The notes under the pieces are model-generated. The model made no database searches. It worked only from the letters and a program-made list of their open reading frames with translations, and was not told where the DNA came from. Positions 1-8,519 of a DNA stretch of 64,000 nt are shown one piece after another. The stretch spans positions 806,001 through 870,000 of the forward strand of contig CAWCDW010000002.1 in the NCBI GenBank assembly GCA_963794475.1, given 5' to 3'. Positions within the stretch are counted from its first letter, which is position 1. Every line of letters begins with the position of its first letter. Position numbers and translations under genes: made by a program. Source of the stretch: GAS188 sp963794475. GTDB lineage: Bacteria; Pseudomonadota; Alphaproteobacteria; Rhizobiales; Beijerinckiaceae.

Positions 1-822
1 GCCCTTTCGCGAGCATTGGATATCGACCTCGGCGGAAGGCTCGGTGAAGGGGAAGAAGGAGGGGCGGAATCTGATCGTCACATCCGCGAGCTCGAAGAAG
101 GATTTGCAGAATTCCTCGAGAATCCATTTGAGATGGCCGAGATGAGCCTCTTTGTCGATCACAAGCCCCTCGACCTGATGAAACATGGGCAGATGCGTTT
201 GGTCGGGCGGATCGCTGCGATAGGTGCGGCCCGGGCATATGATTCGGATCGGCGGTTTTTGCGACATCATCGTGCGGATCTGCACAGGCGATGTGTGCGT
301 GCGCAGCACCTTGCGCTCCCCCTTGGCGTCGGGCGGAAAGAAAAAGGTGTCCTGCATGTCGCGCGCCGGATGACCGGGCGGGAAGTTCAAGGCGGTGAAG
401 TTCAGCCAATCGGTCTCGATATCGGGGCCTTCGGCGATCGAAAAGCCCATGTCGGCGAAAACCGCGGTGAGCTCGTCGACAACCTGGCTGATCGGATGCA
501 CGCGTCCGCGCCCGACAGCGCTTTCGCGCAACGGAAGCGAGAGATCGAGCTTTTCGGCGGACAGGCGCGCCTCCAAGGCCGCGCCCGCGAGCGCCTGCTT
601 GCGCGAATGCACCGCTGCCTGCACTTCGTCCCGCAAGCCATTGATCAGCGGGCCTTTTTCTCGACGTTCTTCGGGCGTCATGGAGCCGAGGCTCTTCAAA
701 AGCTCGGAGATACGGCCCTTCTTGCCGAGCGCCGACACACGCACGGCCTCGAGAGCGGCTTCGTCGGGCGCCTGGGCGATTGCGGTGAGAAGCTCGCGTT
801 GGAGCCCAGCGAAATCGGACAT
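1..822 (-). CDS. pheS: Phenylalanyl-tRNA synthetase alpha subunit, 3' end cut off by window edge
   Basis: Catalytic subunit of the cytoplasmic alpha2beta2 phenylalanyl-tRNA synthetase, which charges tRNA-Phe. The 274 visible codons start at the ATG at 822 (MSDFAGLQRELL) and read open to base 1. Seen: an N-terminal coiled-coil region (about residues 1-95), then class II motif-like stretches including HPISQVVDEL, FNFPPGHPARD-type text, DPPDQTHLPMFHQVEG and FTEPSAEVDIQC, all characteristic of PheS. The usual length is about 340-360 residues, so about 80 are missing beyond the edge. The upstream neighbour is a binding-protein gene, not the usual rplT/rpmI, and its partner pheT lies at 54-56 kb instead of adjacent. 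A stretch of about 120 bases upstream (823-945) presumably holds its promoter; no clear boxes are visible. Confidence 0.95.
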   Translation of the reverse strand, partial: MSDFAGLQRELLTAIAQAPDEAALEAVRVSALGKKGRISELLKSLGSMTPEERREKGPLINGLRDEVQAAVHSRKQALAGAALEARLSAEKLDLSLPLRESAVGRGRVHPISQVVDELTAVFADMGFSIAEGPDIETDWLNFTALNFPPGHPARDMQDTFFFPPDAKGERKVLRTHTSPVQIRTMMSQKPPIRIICPGRTYRSDPPDQTHLPMFHQVEGLVIDKEAHLGHLKWILEEFCKSFFELADVTIRFRPSFFPFTEPSAEVDIQCSRKG

Positions 823-945
823 CTTGCCTTCCCTGTTCAGGTTCCGGGCGGGAGCGGATGAGAAGTCGCCGCTTGTGCCATCACCGTCGCGACCTGTCGA
901 GACGAAAGCTCAAGGTCGGTCAATCAATCGCTCCCATGCCTTCGC

Positions 946-1755
946 TCAAGCAATTTCGGGATAGGATTTCTCCATCGCCTCCTTCTCGAAGGCGAGGGTC
1001 TCATCATAAGTCCCGATGCTGACGGGGGCGAAGCTCTTGAGCTCGAGCCTCGCTAGGATCGAGCGGCCTTCATGATCGACCGCCGCACCGATCAAGGCGT
1101 CCGTGAGGCGGTTGCGAAGCACCGGATCGAGCGCCGCGCTCGCGACGAGCGCCGGCATCGGCGCGATGGCGCTGCGGTCCACGATCCGCAGCCCAAGCGC
1201 GATGTTCGGATCGTGACGCCGCAAGAGCGCATGGGCATAGGCGTCAAGCGGAGCGACATCGGCGCGGCCCTCGAGGACGGCAAGCGCGGCGGCGCGCGGC
1301 GTCACCACCGGACCGACCACTTCGCTGAAGAGGTGCCGGGCTCCTCGGTCGAGAAAGCGCAAGAGGTGGTGGCGCGGTGCGTTGTAGCCGGAATGGGACG
1401 TCTTCACCGTATAGGCGATGCGCCGCCCGAAGCTGTCCTCGAGCTTGGCGAAATCCGAGTTGAAGCGCACCACGAAATCGGTCCAGTAAATCGCCCTCCC
1501 CTGCGCATGCGGATCATTCATCACCGGGGCCGCGAGCGGGTGGACCTTGGCTACGCGCTTCGCCAGCGGCCAGCCGCACATGAAGCAAGCGCCAAGGTCA
1601 CGCCGCGCCCAGAGATCGGCGAGGGGGGACGGCGGCGCATGCTCGATGACCTCGAGCGGCACGTCGGAGGCGCCGGAAAGCCAGCGGAAGAAATCCCGCC
1701 AGGCCTTGGCCGCTCCTGCGGCCGGCGAATACATGCGCGCATTGGCGACGAGCAT
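946..1755 (-). CDS. Phosphate/phosphonate-type (PhnD family) substrate-binding protein
   Basis: Periplasmic-binding-protein-like fold of the PhnD/SsuA group (PF12974), about 269 residues from the ATG at 1755 (MLVANARMYSP). The reading frame is open back to a TTG at 1845 that overlaps the stop of the upstream hydrolase gene, but the extra 30 residues look like neither family sequence nor a signal peptide, and neither start has a convincing ribosome binding site. Typical features are the early NARMYSP segment, a central DFVVRFNSDFAKLEDSFGRR region and the SHSGYNAPRHHLLRF stretch that matches the family's ligand-binding serine loop. No permease or ATPase lies next to it, and no signal peptide is evident, so transport is an inference only. 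It probably shares a transcript with the upstream epoxide-hydrolase-like gene. Confidence 0.75.
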   Translation of the reverse strand: MLVANARMYSPAAGAAKAWRDFFRWLSGASDVPLEVIEHAPPSPLADLWARRDLGACFMCGWPLAKRVAKVHPLAAPVMNDPHAQGRAIYWTDFVVRFNSDFAKLEDSFGRRIAYTVKTSHSGYNAPRHHLLRFLDRGARHLFSEVVGPVVTPRAAALAVLEGRADVAPLDAYAHALLRRHDPNIALGLRIVDRSAIAPMPALVASAALDPVLRNRLTDALIGAAVDHEGRSILARLELKSFAPVSIGTYDETLAFEKEAMEKSYPEIA

Positions 1756-1841
1756 GATTTTGGATAGCAAAGCGCGAGCCGCGGGTGAAGGGGCGGCCTC
1801 ATTCTCGTCCCACCGAGGAGCCCGAGGGCCGGCAAAAAGGC

Positions 1842-2987
1842 TCAAGGGCGAGCGACGGCCCCTCGCGCCAGGAACTCAAGGAGAATCTCGCTCACTCTTT
1901 CGTGCTGCTCCTGCTGCACCCAATGGCCCGCTCCGTCCACGAAATGGCAGCCGAGCATGCGCGTGCAGGCGCTCGTTGGCATCTTCTCGATGCTCCCCGG
2001 AACCTGGTTGAACCCCCAATCGCTCTTGCCGGCGATGAAGATCGACGGCACATCGATCTTGCGGCCGGAAAAGAGCTCGAGCTCGGCCGTGTCGACGCCC
2101 TCGGTTCGGCAGCGGTACCATTGCAGACCGCCCTGGAAGCCGGTCCGCGCATATTCGCCGCTGTAGACGTTGAGCTCATTTTCGGTGAGCCACTTGCAGG
2201 CGGCGATCGCTTGCGCCGAGGGCATATGCGGAGCCACGGTCTCGGCCATCCCCTTGTCGAGATCCATGATGTAGTAGCTCGGCATCTTGGCGAGCTCTTC
2301 GGCCGTGAAACCGTTGAGCTTGAAAGGCTTGTTGCCGCTCCAATCGGCGCTCTTGTAGTGGTAGTACGCGCGCAGGAAGGCGTGCACGCCTTGCGGGCAG
2401 TCTTGCATGTCGGCATTCGCCTCGCGCGTCGAATAATACCATTGGTAATGCTTACGCGGACGTGGGAGGGCGGCGAGCGCCTGATGGACGTCGAGCACCG
2501 TCGGGGCGCTCGCGCCGGAAGGCAGGCTCGGCGGCCCTGAAAAGGGCGCGCTCATCAGCGCCACGGAACGGAAGACATCGGGCCTGACGAGGGCGCACCA
2601 GGCCGCGACCGGCGAGCCGAAATCATGGCCGACGACCGCGGCGACCTCGCGCCGGCCGAGCGCCGCCACGAGACCGAGCATGTCCCTTGCAAGGTTGAGG
2701 AGACGAAAGGAGCGAAGATCGCCATCGTAATCGGGGTCCCAGCCGGTGGTGCGGCCATAGCCGCGCTGATCGGGCGCGACCACATGGAAGCCCGCCGAAG
2801 CGAGAGGCAGCATCACCTTTCGCCAGGAATAAGCCAGCTCGGGAAAGCCATGCAGCAGAAGAACAAGCGGGCGATCCTCGCTCCCCGCCTCGAGCACATG
2901 CATGCGAAGCCCGTTGATGCCGGGGATGAAGCGCGCGCGGATGCCTCGCGGAAGCGTATCACTTGTGAGAGGCGCAAACTCAATCAC
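1842..2987 (-). CDS. Alpha/beta hydrolase, epoxide-hydrolase-like
   Basis: Soluble alpha/beta hydrolase likely opening epoxides or hydrolysing esters, 381 residues. Seen: the oxyanion-hole motif HGFPELAYSW, the nucleophile elbow VGHDFGSP with Asp as nucleophile (typical of epoxide hydrolases and haloalkane dehalogenases, not esterases), an acid residue in GKSDWGF and a C-terminal catalytic His in GAGHWVQQE. I chose the GTG at 2987 because an AAGGAAGGGG ribosome binding site precedes it by a few bases; a longer frame extends to 3107 but its extra residues are low-complexity Arg-rich. The stop overlaps the alternative TTG start of the PhnD-like gene. Divergent from the gamma-glutamyltransferase gene, with about 190 bases between them. 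The substrate cannot be told from sequence. Confidence 0.85.
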   Translation of the reverse strand: MIEFAPLTSDTLPRGIRARFIPGINGLRMHVLEAGSEDRPLVLLLHGFPELAYSWRKVMLPLASAGFHVVAPDQRGYGRTTGWDPDYDGDLRSFRLLNLARDMLGLVAALGRREVAAVVGHDFGSPVAAWCALVRPDVFRSVALMSAPFSGPPSLPSGASAPTVLDVHQALAALPRPRKHYQWYYSTREANADMQDCPQGVHAFLRAYYHYKSADWSGNKPFKLNGFTAEELAKMPSYYIMDLDKGMAETVAPHMPSAQAIAACKWLTENELNVYSGEYARTGFQGGLQWYRCRTEGVDTAELELFSGRKIDVPSIFIAGKSDWGFNQVPGSIEKMPTSACTRMLGCHFVDGAGHWVQQEQHERVSEILLEFLARGAVARP

Positions 2988-3178
2988 TTCATCCCCTTCC
3001 TTTTTCGTCCCCTTCTCTGAGCGGCGCGCGGTCGCTCGGGGTCTGCCGCCTCTTTTCTGACAGGCGCACCTAGCCGGCACAAGCCTATGGCGTCGCACGC
3101 TTCGCATTGACGCTAAGCTGACGAGGCTTACTCTAGCGTCCCCGCACCGAACCCTCCACTCACCCCACGGAATTTGCG

Positions 3179-4813
3179 ATGCCGAAGCCCAAACGCCTGC
3201 GCCCTTCCTACCGGGCCATGATCGTCGCGCCCCAGCCGGAGGCGGTCGAAACCGGGCTTGGGGTGCTCGCTGCCGGGGGCAATGCGCTCGACGCCGTGGT
3301 CTCCTGCGCGCTCACGCAAGGTGTCGTCGATCCGATGATGTGCGGCATCGGCGGGCTTGGCGTCTTGCAGATCTTCCATCCGGCCTCGGGTCAAAATCTC
3401 GTTCTCGACGGGCTCTCGGCTTGTCCGGCCGCTTGCACGCCGCAGATGTGGGCCGACCGTTTCGAGCGTGAATGCAGCGACGGCTACGGCTACGTGCTGA
3501 CAGGCGGCGTCAACGAGCTCGGCCATTGTGCCGTGACTACGCCCGGCATCATGCGCGTCTTCGGTGACGCGCATGCCGCGTTCGGCAAGCTGCCTTGGGC
3601 CGAGCTCTTCGCCCCTGCGATCGGCCATGCCGAAGGCGGCTGGGTGGTGCGTCCGCATGTCGCCACCATGTTCGCGCTCGACGAGGCCGGCTATGGACGC
3701 TTGCCCTATGTCGACAAGCTCGCCCTCACGCCGGACGGGCGCTCGCTCTATCTACGGGCGGACGGAACACCCAAGCGGGTCGGCGACGGCGTGCGCAACC
3801 CCGATCTCGCCTCGACCTTGCGCGACCTTGCGCGCGACGGGGCGAAGAGCTTCTACGAAGGCGAGCTCGCGCGGCGCATCTGCGACGACATGCGCAACCA
3901 TGGCGGGCTCCTCACGCTCGAGGACCTCGCCGGCTTCAAGGCGCGCTCGCGCATGCCGCTCAAGGTCGGATATCGGGGTCGCATCATCGCGACGCCGCCG
4001 CCGCCCGGCGGCGGCATCATGGTGGCGCAGATGCTACGCATTCTCGAGCGCTTCGACCTCGTCGCCCATGAGCACAACGGGGCCCCGTATGTGCGCATGC
4101 TCGCCGAGGCGATGAAAATCGCGGGCCGGGACAAGGATCTGCACATCGGCGATCCCGATTTCGTGCCCCCGCCTTTGGAGCGGCTCTTGTCGGACGCCTA
4201 TGCCGAGGAATGCGCGGCGCGCATAAGGCGGGGCGAGAAGACGGCGAAGCCGCGCGGCAACGCCGACAGCAAGCACACGACGACCGTGTCTTGCATCGAT
4301 CGCGACGGCATGGTGGTGTCGCTCACCCATACGAACGGCGTGCCGTCCGGCGTGATGGTTCCCGGCACCGGCTTCATGCTCAACGGCGCCATGAACTGGT
4401 ACGATCCGCTGCCGGGCCGCGCAGGATCGATCGCGCCGGGAAAGCGGCGGTTTTCTTCGATGATGCCAACCATCGTCTTCGAAGGCAAAAAGCCGGTGAT
4501 GACGCTCGGCGCGCCCGGAGGTGCCTGGATCGGCATTGCCATCCTGCAAGCGCTCCTCAACGTCCTCGACTGGGGAATGTCGATGCAGGAAGCGGTCTCA
4601 GCGCCGCGCTTCAGCGCGACTTCGGACGTGATCGACATCTCGAACCGCATTCCGAGAGCGACCCAGGGTGCGCTCGAGGCCATGGGCTATGAGGTAAAGC
4701 GCTCGCCCCTCACATTCCCGTTCGCGGCGCCGCACGGCATCACCTTTTGGGACGGCGAGCTCGAGGGCGGCGCCGATCCGCAACGCGACGGCTACGCCGC
4801 GGGCCTCGTGTGA
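3179..4813 (+). CDS. Gamma-glutamyltransferase family protein (first copy)
   Basis: N-terminal-nucleophile hydrolase of the gamma-glutamyltransferase family, 544 residues, which would cleave itself and then hydrolyse or transfer gamma-glutamyl (or related acyl) groups. Seen: the N-terminal ETGLGVLAAGGNALDAVV segment, the PGGGIMVAQML helix and the processing site before Thr367 in KHTTTVSCIDRDG, which fits the TTxxSxxDxxG consensus; the later PGTGFMLNGAMNWYDP block is the substrate loop. No signal peptide is seen, unlike the classical periplasmic Ggt, so it may be cytoplasmic. Alternative: an acylase of the same superfamily. A second, distinct family member lies at 61.8-63.4 kb. Its 3' end converges with the PLP enzyme gene 36 bases away. 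Confidence 0.88.
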   Translation: MPKPKRLRPSYRAMIVAPQPEAVETGLGVLAAGGNALDAVVSCALTQGVVDPMMCGIGGLGVLQIFHPASGQNLVLDGLSACPAACTPQMWADRFERECSDGYGYVLTGGVNELGHCAVTTPGIMRVFGDAHAAFGKLPWAELFAPAIGHAEGGWVVRPHVATMFALDEAGYGRLPYVDKLALTPDGRSLYLRADGTPKRVGDGVRNPDLASTLRDLARDGAKSFYEGELARRICDDMRNHGGLLTLEDLAGFKARSRMPLKVGYRGRIIATPPPPGGGIMVAQMLRILERFDLVAHEHNGAPYVRMLAEAMKIAGRDKDLHIGDPDFVPPPLERLLSDAYAEECAARIRRGEKTAKPRGNADSKHTTTVSCIDRDGMVVSLTHTNGVPSGVMVPGTGFMLNGAMNWYDPLPGRAGSIAPGKRRFSSMMPTIVFEGKKPVMTLGAPGGAWIGIAILQALLNVLDWGMSMQEAVSAPRFSATSDVIDISNRIPRATQGALEAMGYEVKRSPLTFPFAAPHGITFWDGELEGGADPQRDGYAAGLV

Positions 4814-4849
4814 GGCGCAAGCGTCAGGCGCGAGTGCGAGCGCCGACGT

Positions 4850-6139
4850 TCAGCCGTCGATCGCCGCCAGCGCTTGCGTGAGATCGGCGATCAGGTCGTC
4901 CTTGTTCTCGATGCCGATGCTGAAACGGATCGTGCCGTCATTGATCCTGGTGCGCGCCCGCAAATCGGCGGGAACGCCCGAATGCGTCGTTGTGCCGGGA
5001 TGGCTCGCGAGCGATTCCGTGCCACCGAGGCTCACCGCGAGCTTGAAGACCTTGAGAGCGTTCAGCGCGCGGAAAGCCGCATCGAGCCCGCCCTCGACCT
5101 CGATCGAGAAGGTCGAGCCGCCGCCCGTGCATTGCGCGTCATAGACCTTGCGTGCCGCGCCTTGCGGCGAAAGCAGGCTGAGCGCATGCACGTGCTTGAC
5201 GCGCGGATGTCCCGCCAGAAAACCCGCCACCGCCTCGGCATTGCGGCAGGCCGCCGTCATGCGCAGCGAGAGCGTTTCGAGCGAGCGGCCGAGCATCCAG
5301 CATGAATGCGGATCGAGCTGCGTGCCGATGGCGCCCCGCAGCATCCGGACCGGCATGATCTTGTCGGCCGCGCCGATTGCAGCGCCCGCGATCAGGTCGG
5401 AATGGCCGCCGACATATTTGGTGAGCGAATAGACCGAGATGTCGACACCGTGGGCGAGAGGGAGCTGGAAGAGCGGGCCGAGCAAGGTGTTGTCGCAAAC
5501 GATGATTGGCCGATGCCCTTGCCGCTTCTCTATTGCCTTGGCGGCGGCCTTTACGAGGCTGAAGTCGACGAGCGTGTTCGTCGGATTGGATGGCGTCTCG
5601 ATCATGATCACACTGACCCGGCCGCGCCGCTGGGCGCGCTGGGCGGCCGCATCGATTTCTGCCGCGTCCGTGCCGTCCACGAACCCTTCCGCGAACATGC
5701 CGTAATTGGCGAAGGTCTTGGCGAGCAGCGTCTCCGTTCCCCCGTAGAGCGGCTGGCTGTGCAAGATCGCATCGCCCGGGCGAGCGTAAGCGAGAAGCGT
5801 TGTCGCGATCGCCGACATGCCCGAGGAAAACACGAGCGCCGCCTCCGCCCTCTCGTAGATCGCCAGGCGATCCTCGACGATCTCGCTGTTTGGGTGGTTG
5901 AAGCGCGAGTAGACGAGCCCCGCTCCGCCGTCCGCCGGGGCCTTCTTACGGCCCGCGACATAGTCGAAAAAATCACGCCCATCCTCGGCCGATTGGAAGA
6001 CGAAGGTCGAGGTCAAAAAGATCGGCGGCTTCACCGAGCCTTCCGACAAGGCCGGGTCGTAGCCGAAGCCGAGCATCAGCGTCTCGGGATGGAGGCGGTG
6101 ATTGCCGATCCGGTCGGAGTGACTGCGGTCTTTCGCCAT
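4850..6139 (-). CDS. Cystathionine gamma-synthase family PLP enzyme
   Basis: Cytoplasmic PLP enzyme of the Cys/Met metabolism family (fold type I), 429 residues, close to the group annotated as cystathionine gamma-synthase family protein. Seen: the PLP Lys241 in SVYSLTKYVGGHSD, the LYGGTETLL phosphate-binding region, the IETPSNPTN block, the CDNTLLGP segment with the cofactor Asp, and the terminal SLGGTESLASHPGTTTHSG motif typical of gamma-synthases and lyases. An insertion near residues 55-75 (FFDYVAGRKKAPADGG) is common in the proteobacterial subgroup. It may be a methionine gamma-lyase, a cystathionine synthase or a lyase; motifs do not decide. The 224-base upstream region shows no SAM riboswitch that I can recognise. 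Confidence 0.88.
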   Translation of the reverse strand: MAKDRSHSDRIGNHRLHPETLMLGFGYDPALSEGSVKPPIFLTSTFVFQSAEDGRDFFDYVAGRKKAPADGGAGLVYSRFNHPNSEIVEDRLAIYERAEAALVFSSGMSAIATTLLAYARPGDAILHSQPLYGGTETLLAKTFANYGMFAEGFVDGTDAAEIDAAAQRAQRRGRVSVIMIETPSNPTNTLVDFSLVKAAAKAIEKRQGHRPIIVCDNTLLGPLFQLPLAHGVDISVYSLTKYVGGHSDLIAGAAIGAADKIMPVRMLRGAIGTQLDPHSCWMLGRSLETLSLRMTAACRNAEAVAGFLAGHPRVKHVHALSLLSPQGAARKVYDAQCTGGGSTFSIEVEGGLDAAFRALNALKVFKLAVSLGGTESLASHPGTTTHSGVPADLRARTRINDGTIRFSIGIENKDDLIADLTQALAAIDG

Positions 6140-6363
6140 CGCGGCGTCCCTTTCCGTCGTGCGGCTCGCGTCCTGCCCCGGCCGGCAAAAGCGTGCGAGC
6201 CGGCAAACCGTTCGCTATTCGGTCATGGCCTCCGCCCGATGCTGCCGAAAGCCAAAGGCCCATAAGCTTGTTGCTTCGTGTTCAAATTTTGTTGAGGGGC
6301 AGGAACCCACCGCGCGCATGCGGGTTTCCGCCCCCGCGGGGGTTTTGCACGAACCGGCCGGTC

Positions 6364-6576
6364 ATGACCAAGCACGCCAGATACCGAGAGCACGCAACCG
6401 AAGCTGTGAAGCTTGCCGCGTCGGCAACCGATGCTGGCGACAAGGCGCTTTTGCTCAGGATCGCCCAAGGATGGCTCGACCTCGCCGAACGCGCGAAAAC
6501 CGGCACGCGCCGGATCCGGGCTCTGGCGTCTCGCTCCACGCTGCGCGGGGCCAATCAGGGCGACACGTATCAATAG
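6364..6576 (+). CDS. Small conserved protein, 70 residues, unknown function
   Basis: A short helical protein starting at the ATG at 6364 (MTKHARYREHATEAVK). The text with ALKLAASATDAGDKALLLRIAQGW-like heptads (here LAASATDAGDKALLLRIAQG) resembles small proteins widespread in Bradyrhizobiaceae and relatives in which a Lys/Ala-rich helix is followed by a WLDLAERA helix. The frame is open further upstream to 6193, but that part is Arg/Pro-rich and unlikely to be translated. No function is known to me. It is divergent from the PLP enzyme and converges on the aldo/keto reductase gene. Confidence 0.6.
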   Translation: MTKHARYREHATEAVKLAASATDAGDKALLLRIAQGWLDLAERAKTGTRRIRALASRSTLRGANQGDTYQ

Positions 6577-6664
6577 CGCAGCCATAAAGCCGCTCATCCC
6601 TGCGGAAACGGAAGGTTGAGAGCGAAAAGCGAAAGCGGGCACCCAGCTCTAACAGGGCGACCGC

Positions 6665-7618
6665 TCACGCCGATTTGGCGCGAGCGGTGATCGCCTCGAT
6701 CTCGGCGAGGTCCTCGGGCGTGAGCGCGAGCTCGACCGCCTTGACGTTCTGCTCGATCTGCTCAGGTTTGGTGGCGCCGGCGATGACGCTTGCCGTGACG
6801 GGTTTCCCGGCAAGCCAGGAAAAGGCGAGGTCGAGCATCGACCAGCCCCGTTTTCCCGCAAGGTCACGCAAGCCTTCGACGATGCGCCAATTCGTCTCGG
6901 TCATATAGCGGTCGGCAAGGCGTTGCGTCACCGAGAGCCGCGCACCTTGAGGCATCGGCGCGCCACGCGTGTATTTGCCAGTGAGCAGCCCGCTCCCGAG
7001 GGGGAAATAGGGCAGCAGCGAGAGGCTTTGGGCCTCCATCATCGGCAGGAGATCCTTCTCGATTTCGCGCATCACCAGCGAGTATTCATCCTGGCAGGAG
7101 ACGAAGGCGTTGAGATGCTCCGTTTTCGCGGTCCATTGCGCTTCGACGACGCGCCAGGCCGGCAGGTTCGAGCAGCCGACGTAACGCACCTTCCCGGCGC
7201 GAATGAGATCGTCCAGCGCGCGCAACGTCTCCTCGATCGGCGTGAGCGGGTCGTAATGGTGAAGCTGGTAAAGGTCGATCCAATCGGTCTTGAGGCGCTT
7301 GAGGCTCGCCTCCACGGCACCCATGATGTAGCGGCGCGATCCACCCTTCAGCCGGCCCGCATCGTCCATCGGCATGCCGAATTTCGTCGCAAGCACGATG
7401 TCCTTGCGGCGCTCGCCGAGAATTTGTCCCAGGAGGTTTTCCGAGCCGCCCCGCTCGCCATAAGTGTCCGCCGTGTCGAAGAGCGTGATGCCGCAATCGA
7501 GCGCCTTGTGCACCACCTTGCGCGTCGCCTCGAGATCGATACGGCCGCCGAAATTGTTGCAGCCGAGGCCGACGAGCGAGACCCTGAGGCCGGATTTGCC
7601 GAGATTGCGTTCCTGCAT
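6665..7618 (-). CDS. Aldo/keto reductase
   Basis: NADPH-dependent aldo/keto reductase of 317 residues with a TIM-barrel fold. Seen: the catalytic tetrad Asp and Tyr in LFDTADTYGERGGSE, Lys in VLATKFG and His in DLYQLHHYDP; the C-terminal cofactor part contains ASVIAGATKPEQIEQN, which binds the NADPH phosphate. This pattern is that of the YghZ/Tas-like group acting on aldehydes. The gene lies 28 bases downstream of the dienelactone hydrolase gene on the same strand, so the two probably form an operon. The physiological substrate is unknown. Confidence 0.92.
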   Translation of the reverse strand: MQERNLGKSGLRVSLVGLGCNNFGGRIDLEATRKVVHKALDCGITLFDTADTYGERGGSENLLGQILGERRKDIVLATKFGMPMDDAGRLKGGSRRYIMGAVEASLKRLKTDWIDLYQLHHYDPLTPIEETLRALDDLIRAGKVRYVGCSNLPAWRVVEAQWTAKTEHLNAFVSCQDEYSLVMREIEKDLLPMMEAQSLSLLPYFPLGSGLLTGKYTRGAPMPQGARLSVTQRLADRYMTETNWRIVEGLRDLAGKRGWSMLDLAFSWLAGKPVTASVIAGATKPEQIEQNVKAVELALTPEDLAEIEAITARAKSA

Positions 7619-7646
7619 GATGAAGGGCCTTCGCCGCCGTGCAAGA

Positions 7647-8324
7647 TCAGCGCAGATGCTCGTCGAAAAACGCCAGCGTGCGCTTCAGGGCGAGATCGGC
7701 GCTCGGTTTATCGTGGCTGCCGCGCTCGTCGCAATTGAAGCCGTGATCGGCGTCGTAAACGTAGACGGGCATCGAGGGATAGGCCTGCTTGATCTTGTTC
7801 ACGTCGCTTATCGGGATGTGCTTATCCTTCTCGCCGAAATGCAGCATGACCGGCACCTTCGGCTTCTCGCCGAGCATGGCCGCGATGCCGCCGCCGTAAT
7901 AGCCGACGGCCGCCTTGATGCCGGCGACCCGGCAAGCCGACGCGTACGCGAGCGTGCCGCCCCAGCAATAGCCGACGACGCCGACAGGCCCGGCGCTTGC
8001 CACTGCCTTAACTGCCGCCTCGATGTCTGCGAGCGTGTCGTCGAGCTTGGTCTTGGAGCGAATGTCGGCGCCCTTCGTGATGTCGTCAGGCGTATAGGCG
8101 AGCTCGATGCCCTTGCCGACTCGATCGAAAAGCGCGGGCGCGATCGAAAGATAACCTTGCGCGGCATAGCGGTCGGTGACGCTTTGGATGTGGTGGTTGA
8201 CGCCGAATATCTCCTGCAGCACCACCATGGCGCCTTTCGGCTTGCCCGCGGGCACAGCCTTGTAGGCCGAGATCGTCGCACCGTCCTTCGCCGTCAGCTT
8301 CAACGTCTCGCCCATGCCGTTCAT
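7647..8324 (-). CDS. Dienelactone hydrolase family protein
   Basis: Alpha/beta hydrolase of the carboxymethylenebutenolidase type, 225 residues. Seen: the nucleophile elbow GVVGYCWGG with Cys120 as nucleophile (diagnostic for the family), the catalytic Asp in HFGEKDKHIP and His in DADHGFNCD, and the early VVLQEIFGVN strand with the conserved Glu that orients the Cys. Classical enzymes open dienelactone in chloroaromatic breakdown; many homologues act on other lactones or esters, so the role here is open. First gene of a two-gene unit with the aldo/keto reductase. MNGMGETLK offers two possible ATG starts, three codons apart. Confidence 0.92.
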   Translation of the reverse strand: MNGMGETLKLTAKDGATISAYKAVPAGKPKGAMVVLQEIFGVNHHIQSVTDRYAAQGYLSIAPALFDRVGKGIELAYTPDDITKGADIRSKTKLDDTLADIEAAVKAVASAGPVGVVGYCWGGTLAYASACRVAGIKAAVGYYGGGIAAMLGEKPKVPVMLHFGEKDKHIPISDVNKIKQAYPSMPVYVYDADHGFNCDERGSHDKPSADLALKRTLAFFDEHLR

Positions 8325-8519
8325 CCTATCATCTGGTGGAAATGTCGCGATCGAGGCCCGGTGCGGTTTCGATGGCCATCCCCACCGGGTTGCGCCGACA
8401 TTAGAGCATCATTCGCAAGAACGGGACCGATTTTTGCGATAGATGATATGCGAGAAATAGAGAGGGATTGCCAGCATCGTCCGACGGCTGGCGCCGGATG
8501 AGGCTTCGCGCGACAAAGC

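Noticed and set aside
6140..6363. A SAM riboswitch upstream of the cystathionine gamma-synthase family gene
   Set aside because: I could not find the pseudoknot core or the conserved loop segments of SAM-II or other SAM aptamers.
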